Counted from the first letter of the stretch, positions 34,380-43,858 are shown. The stretch is DNA of 64,000 bases from JAXGZG01 sp040771825 (GCA_040771825.1 JAXGZG010000005.1:62001-126000); one strand, 5' to 3'. The notes: generated from the sequence alone by a model not told the origin. Made by a program: numbers and translations.

Positions 34380-35621
34380 CTACCCTTTCATCACCGCCTC
34401 AATCTCCTCAATCGTTCTAGGGATTTCACGCGATAGGTTCTCACAACCATCCTCTGTGACTAGGCAGTTGTCCTCAAGGCGGAAGCCGATACCCCATTCC
34501 TCGCAATAGATACCGATGTCTACGCAGAAAATCATGCCAGCCTGTAGCGAGCCGCCGCGTACGACGTCGTCGTGGACATCAAGGCCGACATGATGCGCTC
34601 CGCCATGCCACATAAGTCTTCCGATCTGATCATAAGTGTCAACCAAGCCTAGCTCGTGAAGGAGTTCGTAGTTGTACTCGCGCGCAAGGCGATCCACGTC
34701 CGAATGCAACATGCCTGGGCGGATTATGGAGAACATATGGTCCGAAGCTCGCAGAGCGCATTGATACAAGAGGCGCTGACGCTCAGTGAACTTGCCGTCA
34801 CACGGCCAAGCGCGGGAAACATCGTTGACCATGCCTTCCCAGCGGGCGCCGACATCGTTCAACACCATGTCTCCTGCTTGCGCCTGCCCGGTGTACGAGT
34901 AGTAATGGATGCAGAAATTGTTGGCGCCGGCGCTGATTATGGGCGGAAAACCTGGCTCCAGCACCCCGTTGTCCGTGAGCACGTGGTCAAAGATGCCTTT
35001 ATACTGGTATTCCCACATGCCGGGGCGCGAAGCGCGCATCATCGCCTCAATAGCTGCCCCGGTAATGCGGATGGATTCGCGCATGGCCTCGATCTCGCAG
35101 GGCTGTTTGATCACTCGCGCCTGACTGAAGCGCAGATGGATATTGCTGATGGACAAAGCTGGGTACTCGTCTCGGCATCTGCGGGCGAAGCGGTGCTCAA
35201 TATTGGGCGGCTCATCGGCGGTGAGCTTGGTTAGATCCAGGTATAGGCGTTGGAAGAAACCGCCCATGGCGCGGGAATTGAATTCGCGTCTAAACTGGTC
35301 GACATAGGCGGTACGCGTCACACCGGAGATGGCAGTGCATTCCTCCGCCTTGAGGCGCCTTCCCGACCACCGCTCTGCCAACGGGTCCGGGCGCAAAAGA
35401 TAGATGGTCTCCGTAACTGTTCCGGCCCGTTTTTCGGCCAGAAATACAATTCCCTCTTCGTCGCAACCTGTCGCATAAAGAAAATTGCGGTTACAGAAGA
35501 AGCGGTAGTTCTGATCGGAACTTTGGCGAGGCGCATGCCCCGAGAAGAGCAGCAACAACGAGTCGTCTTCCATTCCCTGATAGATGCGTTGGCGGTTATT
35601 GATATAATAGCTCTGATTCAC
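34380..35621 (-). CDS. pepP: Xaa-Pro aminopeptidase (peptidase M24B)
   Basis: A 413-residue protein with an N-terminal aminopeptidase P domain (residues ~1-160) and a C-terminal pita-bread metallopeptidase. Ligands are visible in LNDVGARWEGMVNDVSR (two Asp), GAHHVGLDVHD (His) and VDIGIYCEEWGIGFRLEDN (Glu). It releases an N-terminal residue ahead of proline. The GTG at 35621 has AGAGGAGG nine bases upstream and is preferred over TTG 35627. The ribosome site lies in the truncated end of the kinase remnant upstream. Confidence 0.9.
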   Translation of the reverse strand: MNQSYYINNRQRIYQGMEDDSLLLLFSGHAPRQSSDQNYRFFCNRNFLYATGCDEEGIVFLAEKRAGTVTETIYLLRPDPLAERWSGRRLKAEECTAISGVTRTAYVDQFRREFNSRAMGGFFQRLYLDLTKLTADEPPNIEHRFARRCRDEYPALSISNIHLRFSQARVIKQPCEIEAMRESIRITGAAIEAMMRASRPGMWEYQYKGIFDHVLTDNGVLEPGFPPIISAGANNFCIHYYSYTGQAQAGDMVLNDVGARWEGMVNDVSRAWPCDGKFTERQRLLYQCALRASDHMFSIIRPGMLHSDVDRLAREYNYELLHELGLVDTYDQIGRLMWHGGAHHVGLDVHDDVVRGGSLQAGMIFCVDIGIYCEEWGIGFRLEDNCLVTEDGCENLSREIPRTIEEIEAVMKG

Positions 35622-35623
35622 AG

Positions 35624-36153
35624 TCAAAATCCTCCTCTAGGTCTTTTACTCATCGATCGAGCGATGGCTTGAAAATCCAAATCAGCGTAAGGTTGGTCTG
35701 CATTGAACCACCTTAGGTCAAGGTTATTCTCCCCCAGGTAGCCCTCCATGTAAGTAGATAGGAAATGCCTGCCTTTGGCTAGGTCCGCTGCGTGGACAGA
35801 GTTGTGGGATAGGGTATAGAACAACGACATTGCTATGTCGTAAACAAACCAGGCGTAGCAGCAGTCGTCAAAGTCGAATAGAGTGATCTTGCTGTCGTCG
35901 ACAAAGAAGTTCGAGAAGTAGAAGTCGGAATGGACGAGGCCATAGGAGTCGCTGTCCTGGGGCAGCGTGTCTAGATACGCCCGAAGATCTCGATACTTGG
36001 TTAACACCCCTGCCTCCGACCGTGGCAACCCAAGCTGTATATGAAGCTTTCGAAGCCGGCAAGTTCCCGAGCGGAAGAGCGGTCCGCACCCATCCGGCGT
36101 AAGGCCTCGGTCAGTATGTCTTCACTGAATAGGTCCCGCACCTGTTTCTCCAC
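35624..36153 (-). pseudogene. APH/choline-kinase-type phosphotransferase with internal deletion
   Basis: The N-terminal piece (GTG at 36153, reading VRDLFSEDILTEALRRMG and GFESFIYS, stop at 36001) and the C-terminal piece (open from 36028) are in different frames. The second piece holds the catalytic loop VHSDFYFSNF and the metal-binding LFDFDD of the aminoglycoside-phosphotransferase fold. About 130 residues between them, including the nucleotide-binding lobe, are gone, and the C-terminus is cut by the M24 gene. GGCGGAG precedes the GTG, so the original gene was real. Not expected to be active. Confidence 0.75.
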
Positions 36154-36541
36154 AGCTCAACTCCGCCTTTCGCCTTCAGGCCCCAGATTCTTGGGGCTTG
36201 TGATGCTGTTCAAAGGCAGGTATTCGAGACTTAGGCGAGACACTCCTTCCTCCGTAATCTCCCAACCTCCAGTGGCTCAGTTGGGCCAACAGGTTGATGC
36301 CGCGGACAGATAGAATCCCGGCGGACTCCGTGCCGGAATGTTGTGTCTACTGGCGGGACTCTGACTTGTATGTCACGAATGCCCCCACTGAGCCACTACA
36401 TGGAGAAAGGAGCGTCTCGTGCCAAGCCTCGATGACAGGGACAGGGTCCGTATTTCTTTGTATACCCTGCTTCTCTTGTCCGCGACGGGACATGGATCGA
36501 TTCCGAAGGTATGAATGGTGTGGACTAGGAGGTGCCGTTAA
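36154..36541. other. Intergenic region with a dispersed repeat
   Basis: 388 bp upstream of the kinase remnant. It contains repeat copy A (36196-36240) and ends with the ribosome site of the small secreted protein. No further gene is supportable. Confidence 0.35.
36196..36240. repeat. Dispersed 45-bp direct repeat, copy A
   Basis: Shares GCTTGTGATGCTG at the left, CAGGTATTCG in the middle and AGGCGAGA at the right with copy B at 37662-37706 (one 1-bp gap, about 80% identity). It lies upstream of the minus-strand kinase remnant. Confidence 0.6.
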
Positions 36542-36751
36542 TTGCGTGTCCGAGGTATCCTGGCGTGTTTCTTGGCAGTGCTCATGCTAGTAGGCTCGAT
36601 CGCGCGACCTCTCACTGCGATAGCTGGCAGAGACAGGCGTTCTTCTAAAGTTTTTCATAGGGCAAACACTTTGCAGCCAGACATACCCACTAGATTCGAT
36701 GAAGACGCATTGGAGGTTGCGCTGGAGTATTTGGCAGGCAAGAGCATCTAG
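36542..36751 (+). CDS. Small secreted protein with signal peptide
   Basis: A 69-residue product of a TTG start with AGGAGG nine bases upstream. Residues 1-28 are a classical signal peptide (basic start, hydrophobic core, ending ARPLTAIA). The mature ~41 residues are charged and end in a predicted helix (DEDALEVALEYLAG). It converges on the PHP phosphatase gene with 24 bp between stops. No family recognised. Confidence 0.6.
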   Translation: MRVRGILACFLAVLMLVGSIARPLTAIAGRDRRSSKVFHRANTLQPDIPTRFDEDALEVALEYLAGKSI

Positions 36752-36775
36752 TCAATGCTCCGCGGGATTGCCCTT

Positions 36776-37576
36776 CTAGCCCAGACTCTCAGTGAACCGC
36801 CGACGACTAGAGACCCCACATATCTCCTTGAACCCCCACTCTGCAAGTTGCCGGTACAGGTGGGGGAAGTCGTGGCCGACATCCTCTGGCCGGTGGGCGT
36901 CGGACGCAGTCGAGATGGGTATTCCCATCTCCGCCATGCGACGCACCATCCGAGGTCTGGGGAACAACTCCTTGGCGCCCCTGAGCAAGCCACCGCTGTT
37001 GACCTCAAGGACCACAGGTAAGCGGGCGACGCGTTGGAGGAACGCTTCCTCCAACTGCGACTGGAGTTCCTGGCACGGGCGGTGACCGAAGTAGGCGATG
37101 TTCCCCGGATGGCCTATGATGTCGAACAGACCGGATTCCGCCGCCTTTGCCAGTGTCTCGTAGTACTCGCTGTAGACGGCAGGGACCGAGCGACCGTCCC
37201 ACTGCTCGAGGCTAATGTCGAACCCCCAGCCACGTAGCCAATGGACCGAACCTATAACGTAGTCAAGTGGGAATAGGGCCAGAACCCGGCGGATCTCTTC
37301 TTCGCGACCAGGGATGTAGTCAGCCTCAAGCCCGAACTTCACGGGGAGATTGGCCGCCCTCACCTGCTCTATCAATGAGAGGTACAAGTCCAGGGTGTTC
37401 ACGCACCGAGACGCGACGAAGTCGTTCCAGAAGATATTCCGCGCCTCGTTGAACCTGTAGAGGTGCGGGGTCACGCCTATCCCGCTGATGCCGACATCAA
37501 AGGCCCGATCCAGAAATCGCTTCAGGTATTCAACTGTGAGTGTACCTCGTTCGAGGTGCATGTGGAGATCAAGCAC
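36776..37576 (-). CDS. PHP-domain histidinol-phosphatase-like protein
   Basis: A 266-residue PHP hydrolase. All metal-binding blocks are visible: DLHMHLERG, GVTPHLYR, GLEADYIPG, GSVHWLRGWGFD, GHPGNIAYFG and ASDAHRPEDVG. This is the HisJ-type arrangement that dephosphorylates histidinol phosphate, but no other histidine biosynthesis gene is near, so another phosphate ester is possible. The GTG has ATAGGAGG ten bases upstream. Repeat copy B lies 86 bp before the start. Confidence 0.87.
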   Translation of the reverse strand: MLDLHMHLERGTLTVEYLKRFLDRAFDVGISGIGVTPHLYRFNEARNIFWNDFVASRCVNTLDLYLSLIEQVRAANLPVKFGLEADYIPGREEEIRRVLALFPLDYVIGSVHWLRGWGFDISLEQWDGRSVPAVYSEYYETLAKAAESGLFDIIGHPGNIAYFGHRPCQELQSQLEEAFLQRVARLPVVLEVNSGGLLRGAKELFPRPRMVRRMAEMGIPISTASDAHRPEDVGHDFPHLYRQLAEWGFKEICGVSSRRRFTESLG

Positions 37577-37661
37577 GAGCCCGCAACCTCCTATTCAGAC
37601 AACGCCGGTTCTCGCATCTCTTCCCTTGTGGAAATGACGCGAGGCCAGCCCTCAACAACGA

Positions 37662-37706
37662 GCTTGTGATGCTGTCAAGAGACAGGTATTCGGGATTGAG
37701 GCGAGA
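37662..37706. repeat. Dispersed 45-bp direct repeat, copy B
   Basis: Second copy of the repeat at 36196-36240, same orientation, between the PHP gene and the end of the methyltransferase gene. Translated on the plus strand both copies read LVML-x2-x-RYS-x-LRR, so they may be a coding fragment duplicated at two sites. Confidence 0.6.
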
Positions 37707-37721
37707 GACCCCTGCAAACTG

Positions 37722-38525
37722 CTAGATGCACAGGAACCCAAGGAGCACCTCGAGCCTAACATATTCTGTGAAGAGCCCTTCAGGGTTCAGACTCAGCAGA
37801 GAGCTGCCTACGTCCGCCTCAAATGCCATCCGACGGTCACCCAGCACCAGCGGTGAGCAGAACGAAGTCGAGTACAGGTATCCAATGATTCCCTCAATTG
37901 TCCACTGCCGCCGGTATCGGAACACGTGAGTCCGGCAGGGACCGAAGGGTGAACGGTCAATGAGAGTCTCGTGCCGAATCGGCGGGACAGTATACGTAGA
38001 GCTGCCTGCGCGACGCTCCTGACCAAGCCACCTCTGCACAACGGACTTGACCTCCTGGCACCAAGGGGTGTTATGCGTCCAGAGACTCCCAGCACTGGCC
38101 ACAGCCAATCCTCCCCCCGGTTCGACCATCCCTGACAGCGTTTCCAAGGTTGCCTCCCGATTCATCCAGTGAAAAGAACTGCCCATCGTAACGAGCCGGA
38201 ACATTCCCAGTTGACCTTGCAGATCTGGTAGATCCGCCGAGCTCCCAAGCACAAAGTCAACGTTGGTGACTCCTGCTTCTAGCGCCATTCGCCTCCCTTC
38301 GTCCAGCATTTCTGATTCGGGATCCATGGCGATGACTTTGTGGAAATCCCCGGCAAGCGGAAGGGCTATCTGCCCCGTCCCGCACCCCAGATCGAGCAAG
38401 TGCCCTAGCCTGTCGAGTTTGAATTCACGTTTGAGAAACGCGAAGAAGCCGCCGGGATAACCCGGTCTGAACCTGGAGTAGTACTGGGCCGTCCCTTTGA
38501 AGGCGTCAGAATACTGGCGAACCAC
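37722..38525 (-). CDS. Class I SAM-dependent methyltransferase
   Basis: About 267 residues with YYSRFRPGYP at the N-terminus, motif I LLDLGCGTGQIALPLA, acidic VIAMDPESEML and GSSFHWM, the pattern of the small-molecule methyltransferase group related to trans-aconitate and ubiquinone-type enzymes. Target unknown. The GTG at 38525 follows a GGGGGG ribosome site; the 15 upstream codons in the frame are unlikely. A Trp/His-rich C-terminal half may form the substrate pocket. Confidence 0.83.
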   Translation of the reverse strand: MVRQYSDAFKGTAQYYSRFRPGYPGGFFAFLKREFKLDRLGHLLDLGCGTGQIALPLAGDFHKVIAMDPESEMLDEGRRMALEAGVTNVDFVLGSSADLPDLQGQLGMFRLVTMGSSFHWMNREATLETLSGMVEPGGGLAVASAGSLWTHNTPWCQEVKSVVQRWLGQERRAGSSTYTVPPIRHETLIDRSPFGPCRTHVFRYRRQWTIEGIIGYLYSTSFCSPLVLGDRRMAFEADVGSSLLSLNPEGLFTEYVRLEVLLGFLCI

Positions 38526-38988
38526 GGCTATCCCCCCTACCACGCAAACGGCATGGCTATTCGGTCCCATCCGTCATCAATTGGTTTTCACCGTTTCCCC
38601 AGATCCTCCTCCATTCTGCTGGCAAGTGGTCCCGTGAATTGCCGGTCGCAACACCCTATCCTGGAAGTCTGACATGCTCTGCGATGGCCGATTCAAGAAC
38701 TGCCCCCAACTTCCAGAAAACGGGCTGTCCGCTAGAGGACTTCGCTCACTTCGCCTTGAATCTCACAACATTGGGAAATCCACCCAGCGAACTGAGGGAT
38801 TTGGGTAGAGATTATTCGACCCGATCATCCAGACAAACGGTCAATGCCGGCATGCCTGTCCTGGAAAGCGGCAGAAAGGAGGTGGCTTTGACGGCTGGGT
38901 CCGTCCATCTTACGGGGCGTGCCCAGAGTCCTGGACGTCTTGGTGCGCGTCGACGAGTTTCGAATTTGCTATCAGGAGGAATGAGAGA
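38526..38988. other. Upstream region of the liv operon
   Basis: 463 bp that must contain the operon promoter, though no clear hexamers are visible. AAGGAGG at 38876-38882 precedes a TTG and a 34-codon frame (38890-38992) whose stop overlaps the livK ATG (ATGA). It could be a coupled leader peptide; its sequence is unremarkable and confidence is low. Confidence 0.35.
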
Positions 38989-40176
38989 ATGAAACGTTCA
39001 CTGTTCCTGGCGGTAGTGCTATCGCTGCTCGTGATGTCGATTGCGGGCTGTGGCAAACCCACTGCTCCGGATGCTCCGGCCGGCAATCCCGTTGTGAAAA
39101 TTGGTGTATTTGAACCGGCGTCCGGTGACAACGGCGCAGGCGGAAAACAGGAAACCCTTGGCATACTGTATGCCAAACACGTACAGCCTACCGTCGAAAT
39201 AGGCGGTAAGACATACGATGTCGAGCTTGTCACAGTCGACAACGAGAGTTCCAATGAAAAGGCTGCCACTGCGGCAAGCACCTTGGTTTCCGCGGGGGTC
39301 TCGGTGGTCCTAGGTTCCTACGGTTCCGGCGTCTCCATCGCGGGCGGTCCCACCTTCAAAGCCGCCGACATCCCGGTGGTGGGTGTGACTTGCACAAACC
39401 CCGCAGTCACCCAGGGCAACACCTACTACTTCAGGATTTGCTTCCTGGATCCATTCCAGGGAACGGTTTTGGCCAACTACGCATTCGGTGAGTTGAACGC
39501 CAGAAAGGCTTACACCCTGTCAAAACTGGGCGATGACTACTCGGGCGGACTGGTGAAGTACTTTGTGGAGGCCTTCAAGAAGCTCGGCGGGGAATGCGTT
39601 GAGGAAACATTCCCCGAAGGGACCAGCGACTTTGCCTCTTATGTGGCCAACGCGAAGAACAGTGGAGCAGGCGTGTTCTTCTCGCCCGTATCCACTGAGG
39701 CCGCGCAGCTCATCATCGACCAGGCAAACGCCCAGAAGCTGGGGATGCCTCTTTTGGCTGGCGATACTTGGGATTCCAACGTCGTCCTTGCCGCCGCCAA
39801 GGGCAAGGACGTCCAAGTGACGGTTACTACCTTCTATCCGGAGGGCGCCGTCCCGGAGTTTGACTCCGGCATCAAGAAGTGGATCAACGCCGACGCCACC
39901 CGCCTAGCCAACAACAACGGCAACGATACTGTTGCCGCGGTCACCGCCATGGGTTACGATGCCTACTTCTTCGCCCTTGAGGCGTTGAAGAAAGCCGGCA
40001 GCACAGACTCAAAGGCTGTGATGTCGACGTTGTGGAAAACGGAATACACCGGAATTTCTGGAAAGATCGCGTTGGATCAGATAAACGGTGACGCCATCCG
40101 GAATACGGCCTATGTGAAGCAGGCTGACACCGCTACCGGTACTTGGAAGGCGTTGCCGGCCGTCACCATCAAATGA
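38989..40176 (+). CDS. livK: Branched-chain amino acid ABC transporter, substrate-binding lipoprotein
   Basis: A 395-residue type I periplasmic-binding-fold lipoprotein. The signal peptide ends MSIAGC (lipobox), giving a mature N-terminal Cys. VKIGVFEPASGDNGAGGK, LGSYGSGVSIAGG, PVVGVTCTNPAVT and LSKLGDDYSGG are typical of Leu/Ile/Val-binding proteins. CAGGAGGA lies eight bases before the ATG. First gene of a complete five-gene liv operon; likely binds hydrophobic amino acids or related compounds outside the membrane. Confidence 0.92.
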   Translation: MKRSLFLAVVLSLLVMSIAGCGKPTAPDAPAGNPVVKIGVFEPASGDNGAGGKQETLGILYAKHVQPTVEIGGKTYDVELVTVDNESSNEKAATAASTLVSAGVSVVLGSYGSGVSIAGGPTFKAADIPVVGVTCTNPAVTQGNTYYFRICFLDPFQGTVLANYAFGELNARKAYTLSKLGDDYSGGLVKYFVEAFKKLGGECVEETFPEGTSDFASYVANAKNSGAGVFFSPVSTEAAQLIIDQANAQKLGMPLLAGDTWDSNVVLAAAKGKDVQVTVTTFYPEGAVPEFDSGIKKWINADATRLANNNGNDTVAAVTAMGYDAYFFALEALKKAGSTDSKAVMSTLWKTEYTGISGKIALDQINGDAIRNTAYVKQADTATGTWKALPAVTIK

Positions 40177-40256
40177 CAACTGACTGAGAGGTCCATGGCG
40201 GGGGTCGGGCAGCCCCCGCCCAAATCCTGGGCGAGCGCCCAACGGAGGAGTAATCT

Positions 40257-41147
40257 ATGGGGTTCATCCGTGGCAATCTGGCCTACTTGTTGGCAGGGAT
40301 CTCCGTAGGCGGCCAATATGCGTTGATCGCCATAGGCTACACCATGGTCTACGGCGTTCTCAGGCTCATCAACTTCGCCCACGGCGATGTATTCATGTTT
40401 GCCGGTTTGATGATGGTTTATATGTCCGCAACCATGCCTTTATGGTTCAGTATGCTGCTGGTGCTGATATTTACGGTGGCTCTTGGCTTTGTCATAGAGA
40501 CAGTGGCATACATGCCTCTTCTCACGGCTCCTCGCACATCTATCATGATCAGCGCCATCGGCGTCTCCTACTTGCTGCAAAACTGCGCTCTGTACTTCAC
40601 GGGCGGGCTCGCGAAAGTCTATCCTAGCATACCGTGGCTTGCCCAAACGGTCACCATATGGGGCGAGGCAACGAAAATGGTGACCCTCGTCACCCCGGTT
40701 CTGACCGTGGTCTTGGTTGTGATTCTGGTGCTCCTTATCAGGTATACCAAAGTGGGTATGGCTATGCGGGCCGTGTCCAAAGACTTCGAGACTAGCCGGC
40801 TGATGGGCATTAACATTAACTCCGTCATAGGCGTCACCTTCATAATTGGCTCGCTCCTAGCGGGCGTGGGCAGTCTTCTGTACTTCACAAACTATGCTTC
40901 GGTTACGCCGATCTCAGGCAGCGCGCCGGGCTTGAAGTGCTTCGTAGCTGCCGTGTTCGGGGGCATAGGCAGTATCCCGGGGGCTGTGGTCGGTTCCTTC
41001 ATCATCGGCATCTCCGAAAACATGATTAAGAGCGGCGGCTCGAGTTGGACGACCTTTTCCGATGCGTTTACTTTCTTGCTGCTCATCACCATCCTGTTGG
41101 TGAAGCCCACCGGCCTATTCGGCGAAAAGACAACGGACAAGGTGTGA
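40257..41147 (+). CDS. livH: Branched-chain amino acid ABC transporter permease LivH
   Basis: A 296-residue membrane protein with about eight hydrophobic segments. GGQYALIAIGYTMVYGVLRLINFAHGD near the N-terminus is the LivH hallmark (given in two parts: GGQYALIAIG and YGVLRLINFAHGD), and GGIGSIPGAVVGSFIIG the conserved cytoplasmic loop that contacts the ATPase. It follows livK after an 80-bp gap containing a G/C-rich stretch and has a GGAGGAG ribosome site. Confidence 0.93.
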   Translation: MGFIRGNLAYLLAGISVGGQYALIAIGYTMVYGVLRLINFAHGDVFMFAGLMMVYMSATMPLWFSMLLVLIFTVALGFVIETVAYMPLLTAPRTSIMISAIGVSYLLQNCALYFTGGLAKVYPSIPWLAQTVTIWGEATKMVTLVTPVLTVVLVVILVLLIRYTKVGMAMRAVSKDFETSRLMGININSVIGVTFIIGSLLAGVGSLLYFTNYASVTPISGSAPGLKCFVAAVFGGIGSIPGAVVGSFIIGISENMIKSGGSSWTTFSDAFTFLLLITILLVKPTGLFGEKTTDKV

Positions 41148-41157
41148 GGTGACAAAC

Positions 41158-42303
41158 ATGACAGGCGCCGCCAGAAACACACCGAAGTCCTCGCACACCT
41201 TCCTTGCCCTTGCCTTATCCCTTACAGCTCTCCTCATTTTGGAGAAGACCCTTCCCGGCACATCCATGTTGTTCACAGTGCTAAAGAAGGGCGCCATCTA
41301 CGCCTTGGTGGCCGTGTCGATGAACCTCTTAAACGGCTTCACAGGCCTATTTAGCCTGGGGCAGGCAGGTTTCATGTTGGTCGGCGCCTACACATACGCC
41401 ATCCTCACCATTCCCCTTCAGGTCAAGATGGGTGATTCGGTCTACCGGTATTATGAATGCGCCATCCATTTTGATATGGGCATTTTCCCTGCGCTCCTAT
41501 CGGCAGGCTTGATTGCGGCGGTGTTCGCAGGGCTCATCGGGCTGCCTGTTCTTAGGCTCAAGTCGGACTACTTGGCCATAGCGACGTTGGGTTTCGCCGA
41601 GATCATCCGCTCCATTGTGCAGTGGGATAAGCTCGGCCCTGTGACAAACGGGGCCAACGTCCTGCGCAACTACCTAGACCTTACGACGCTGAAGATCCCG
41701 TTCACCGAGATTCCTTTCCCGCCAACTACCTTCGTCTTTCTAGTATCAGGCCTCTGCATCGCATTTATAGTCTTGGTGATAAACTCCTCCTACGGACGGG
41801 CTTTCAAGGCTATCCGCGACGACGAGATCACAGCGGAAGCCATGGGGATAAACCTATTCTGGCATAAAGAACTAAGCTTCATCGTGAGTTCCTTCTTCGC
41901 AGGAATCTCGGGTGGGCTCCTGGCCATGTTCCAGTACACTGTGCAGGCCGCGCAGTTTCGGAGCGCAATGACTTACGAGATCCTGCTCATCGTCGTCATG
42001 GGCGGCATAGGCTCCATATCCGGCAGTTGCCTCGCTAGTTTCCTGTTCATCGCGTCCTCAGAGTGGTGGCTGCGGGGTCTGGACATGGGTAAATTCCTTG
42101 GCATCTCCGCCCCAACCCTGTTCCGTTCGGGTTTTCGCAAGCTAGTGTTTTCCGTCGTCATCATGATCATAGTCCTGTTCTTCCGCAGGGGCATTATGGG
42201 CGACAGGGAGCTTTCATGGGCATTCATTAGGGGATTGGCTAGACGCCCTCTCAGCTTCTTCGGCCGCAAGAGAAAAGAGAGGGAGGCGCAAAGCAATGGC
42301 TGA
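41158..42303 (+). CDS. livM: Branched-chain amino acid ABC transporter permease LivM
   Basis: About 381 residues with ~9 hydrophobic segments. LNGFTGLFSLGQAGFM, LRLKSDYLAIATLGFAEI and AIRDDEITAEAMGIN are standard LivM blocks, with GGIGSISGSCLASFLF as the ATPase-coupling loop. The ATG at 41158 with GAGGTG upstream is preferred; a GTG three codons earlier is in frame. The 3' end overlaps livG by 8 bp. The C-terminal tail is Lys/Arg-rich (RKRKEREAQ). Confidence 0.92.
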   Translation: MTGAARNTPKSSHTFLALALSLTALLILEKTLPGTSMLFTVLKKGAIYALVAVSMNLLNGFTGLFSLGQAGFMLVGAYTYAILTIPLQVKMGDSVYRYYECAIHFDMGIFPALLSAGLIAAVFAGLIGLPVLRLKSDYLAIATLGFAEIIRSIVQWDKLGPVTNGANVLRNYLDLTTLKIPFTEIPFPPTTFVFLVSGLCIAFIVLVINSSYGRAFKAIRDDEITAEAMGINLFWHKELSFIVSSFFAGISGGLLAMFQYTVQAAQFRSAMTYEILLIVVMGGIGSISGSCLASFLFIASSEWWLRGLDMGKFLGISAPTLFRSGFRKLVFSVVIMIIVLFFRRGIMGDRELSWAFIRGLARRPLSFFGRKRKEREAQSNG

Positions 42304-43144
42304 TGTGGTGCTTCGCCTTGACGACCTCAGTATGCAATTCGGCGGCGTCGTTGCGGTCAACAACCTGAATGCGGAGGTGCATGAAGGCGAGATCGTGGCG
42401 CTCATAGGTCCAAACGGCGCAGGAAAGACGACGGCATTCAACTGTATAACCGGCGTCTACGAGCCGACCAATGGCATGGTGAGTTTCAACGGCAAGCCTA
42501 TCGTATTGAATCATCCGCGCGGAAGAATGGCCAAACTCTATGCGGGTGAGAACCCTGGCAAGTACGCATCAGCTCGGTCGATTACGCCGACCCCTGATGA
42601 GGTAACGAAACTCGGCATCGCCCGGACCTTCCAGAACATCCGGCTCTGGAAGAGCATGACCGTGTTGGATAATGTGCTCACCGCAAAGCATATGCGGGCC
42701 AGACACAATTTCCTGTCCGCCGCCTTCCGCCTGACGTACAGGGAAGAGAACAGAATGAGGTCGGAAGCCACTGCCCTCTTGGAAGAGCAGAATCTCGCCC
42801 AGTACAAAAACGAACTGGCCACAAGCCTACCGTACGGATTGCAGCGCCGCTTGGAGATAGCTCGTGCGTTAGCAACCGGCCCCAAGCTCCTGCTGCTGGA
42901 CGAACCGGCGGCGGGCATGAACCCGCTGGAGACAAGGGAGTTGGGCCAGTTTATCGTGGAGATCAAGAGAAGATATGCGCTGACAATCTTCATGATCGAA
43001 CACCATATGGACTTGGTGATGCAGTTTTCGGACCGCATCTATGTGATCGATTTTGGCAAACTCATAAGCACCGGAACGCCAGGCGAGATCCAAAGCGATC
43101 AGCGTGTGATCGACGCCTACCTGGGGGTGGCCGCTGATGCCTGA
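42296..43144 (+). CDS. livG: Branched-chain amino acid ABC transporter ATPase LivG
   Basis: A 282-residue ATPase: Walker A GPNGAGKT, family-specific ARTFQNIRLWKSMTVLDNV, signature region LPYGLQRRLEIARAL (Leu-Pro-Tyr-Gly in place of LSGG, common in LivG), Walker B LLLLDEPAAGMNP and switch His in IEHHMDLV. An insert after Walker A (residues ~70-100, MAKLYAGENPGKYAS) is longer than in E. coli LivG but seen in this family. Overlaps both neighbours by 8 bp. Confidence 0.93.
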   Translation: MADVVLRLDDLSMQFGGVVAVNNLNAEVHEGEIVALIGPNGAGKTTAFNCITGVYEPTNGMVSFNGKPIVLNHPRGRMAKLYAGENPGKYASARSITPTPDEVTKLGIARTFQNIRLWKSMTVLDNVLTAKHMRARHNFLSAAFRLTYREENRMRSEATALLEEQNLAQYKNELATSLPYGLQRRLEIARALATGPKLLLLDEPAAGMNPLETRELGQFIVEIKRRYALTIFMIEHHMDLVMQFSDRIYVIDFGKLISTGTPGEIQSDQRVIDAYLGVAADA

Positions 43145-43847
43145 AGCAGTGCTGACCATTGACGGTCTGAGAGTCAACTACGGCGGCATCGAGGCCGTGA
43201 AGGGCATTTCCTTTGAGGTTCCCAAGGGCGACATCGTAACGCTAATAGGCGCCAATGGTGCAGGCAAAAGCACGACGTTGCGTGCTATCGCGGGTCTTGT
43301 TAGACCTAGAAGCGGGACGGTCGAATTCCTGGGCGAGGATATCACTGGAAGGGACCCAACCGCTATAGTCAGGCGGGGCATCACCATGGTCCCGGAAGGT
43401 AGGCGCATATTTCCAAACCTCACCGTGCTGGAAAATTTGAAAATGGGCGCTTACGTGCGAAACGACGATCTTAGTGGTGATATCCGCTGGGTATACGACC
43501 TTTTTCCGCGCCTAAGAGAGCGCTCTTGGCAGATAGGCGGCACCCTTTCCGGTGGCGAGCAGCAGATGCTTGCCGTAGGTCGGGCTCTCATGAGCCGCCC
43601 AATACTGATGATGATGGACGAACCGAGTTTGGGGCTAGCGCCTTTGGTGGTGCAGAACATCTTTTCGATCATCCGCGAGATCAATAAACAGGGGGTGACC
43701 ATCCTGCTCATCGAGCAGAACGCCAATATGGCGCTGAAGACCGCGCAAACCGGACATGTTCTGGAGACCGGCCGCATGACTCTATCGGGCGCGGGAGAGG
43801 CACTTTTGGAGAACGCCGCAGTAAGGGCGGCTTACCTTGGGAAATGA
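43137..43847 (+). CDS. livF: Branched-chain amino acid ABC transporter ATPase LivF
   Basis: A 236-residue ATPase of normal LivF length: Walker A GANGAGKST, GITMVPEGRRIFPNLTVLENL (split: ITMVPEGRRIFP, LTVLENL), signature LSGGEQQMLAVGRAL, Walker B ILMMMDEPSLGLAP and IEQNANMAL, in which Gln replaces the switch His as usual for LivF. The last gene of the operon; it stops 11 bp from the convergent AAA ATPase gene. Confidence 0.93.
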   Translation: MPEAVLTIDGLRVNYGGIEAVKGISFEVPKGDIVTLIGANGAGKSTTLRAIAGLVRPRSGTVEFLGEDITGRDPTAIVRRGITMVPEGRRIFPNLTVLENLKMGAYVRNDDLSGDIRWVYDLFPRLRERSWQIGGTLSGGEQQMLAVGRALMSRPILMMMDEPSLGLAPLVVQNIFSIIREINKQGVTILLIEQNANMALKTAQTGHVLETGRMTLSGAGEALLENAAVRAAYLGK

Positions 43848-43858
43848 ACTAGTCAGCG

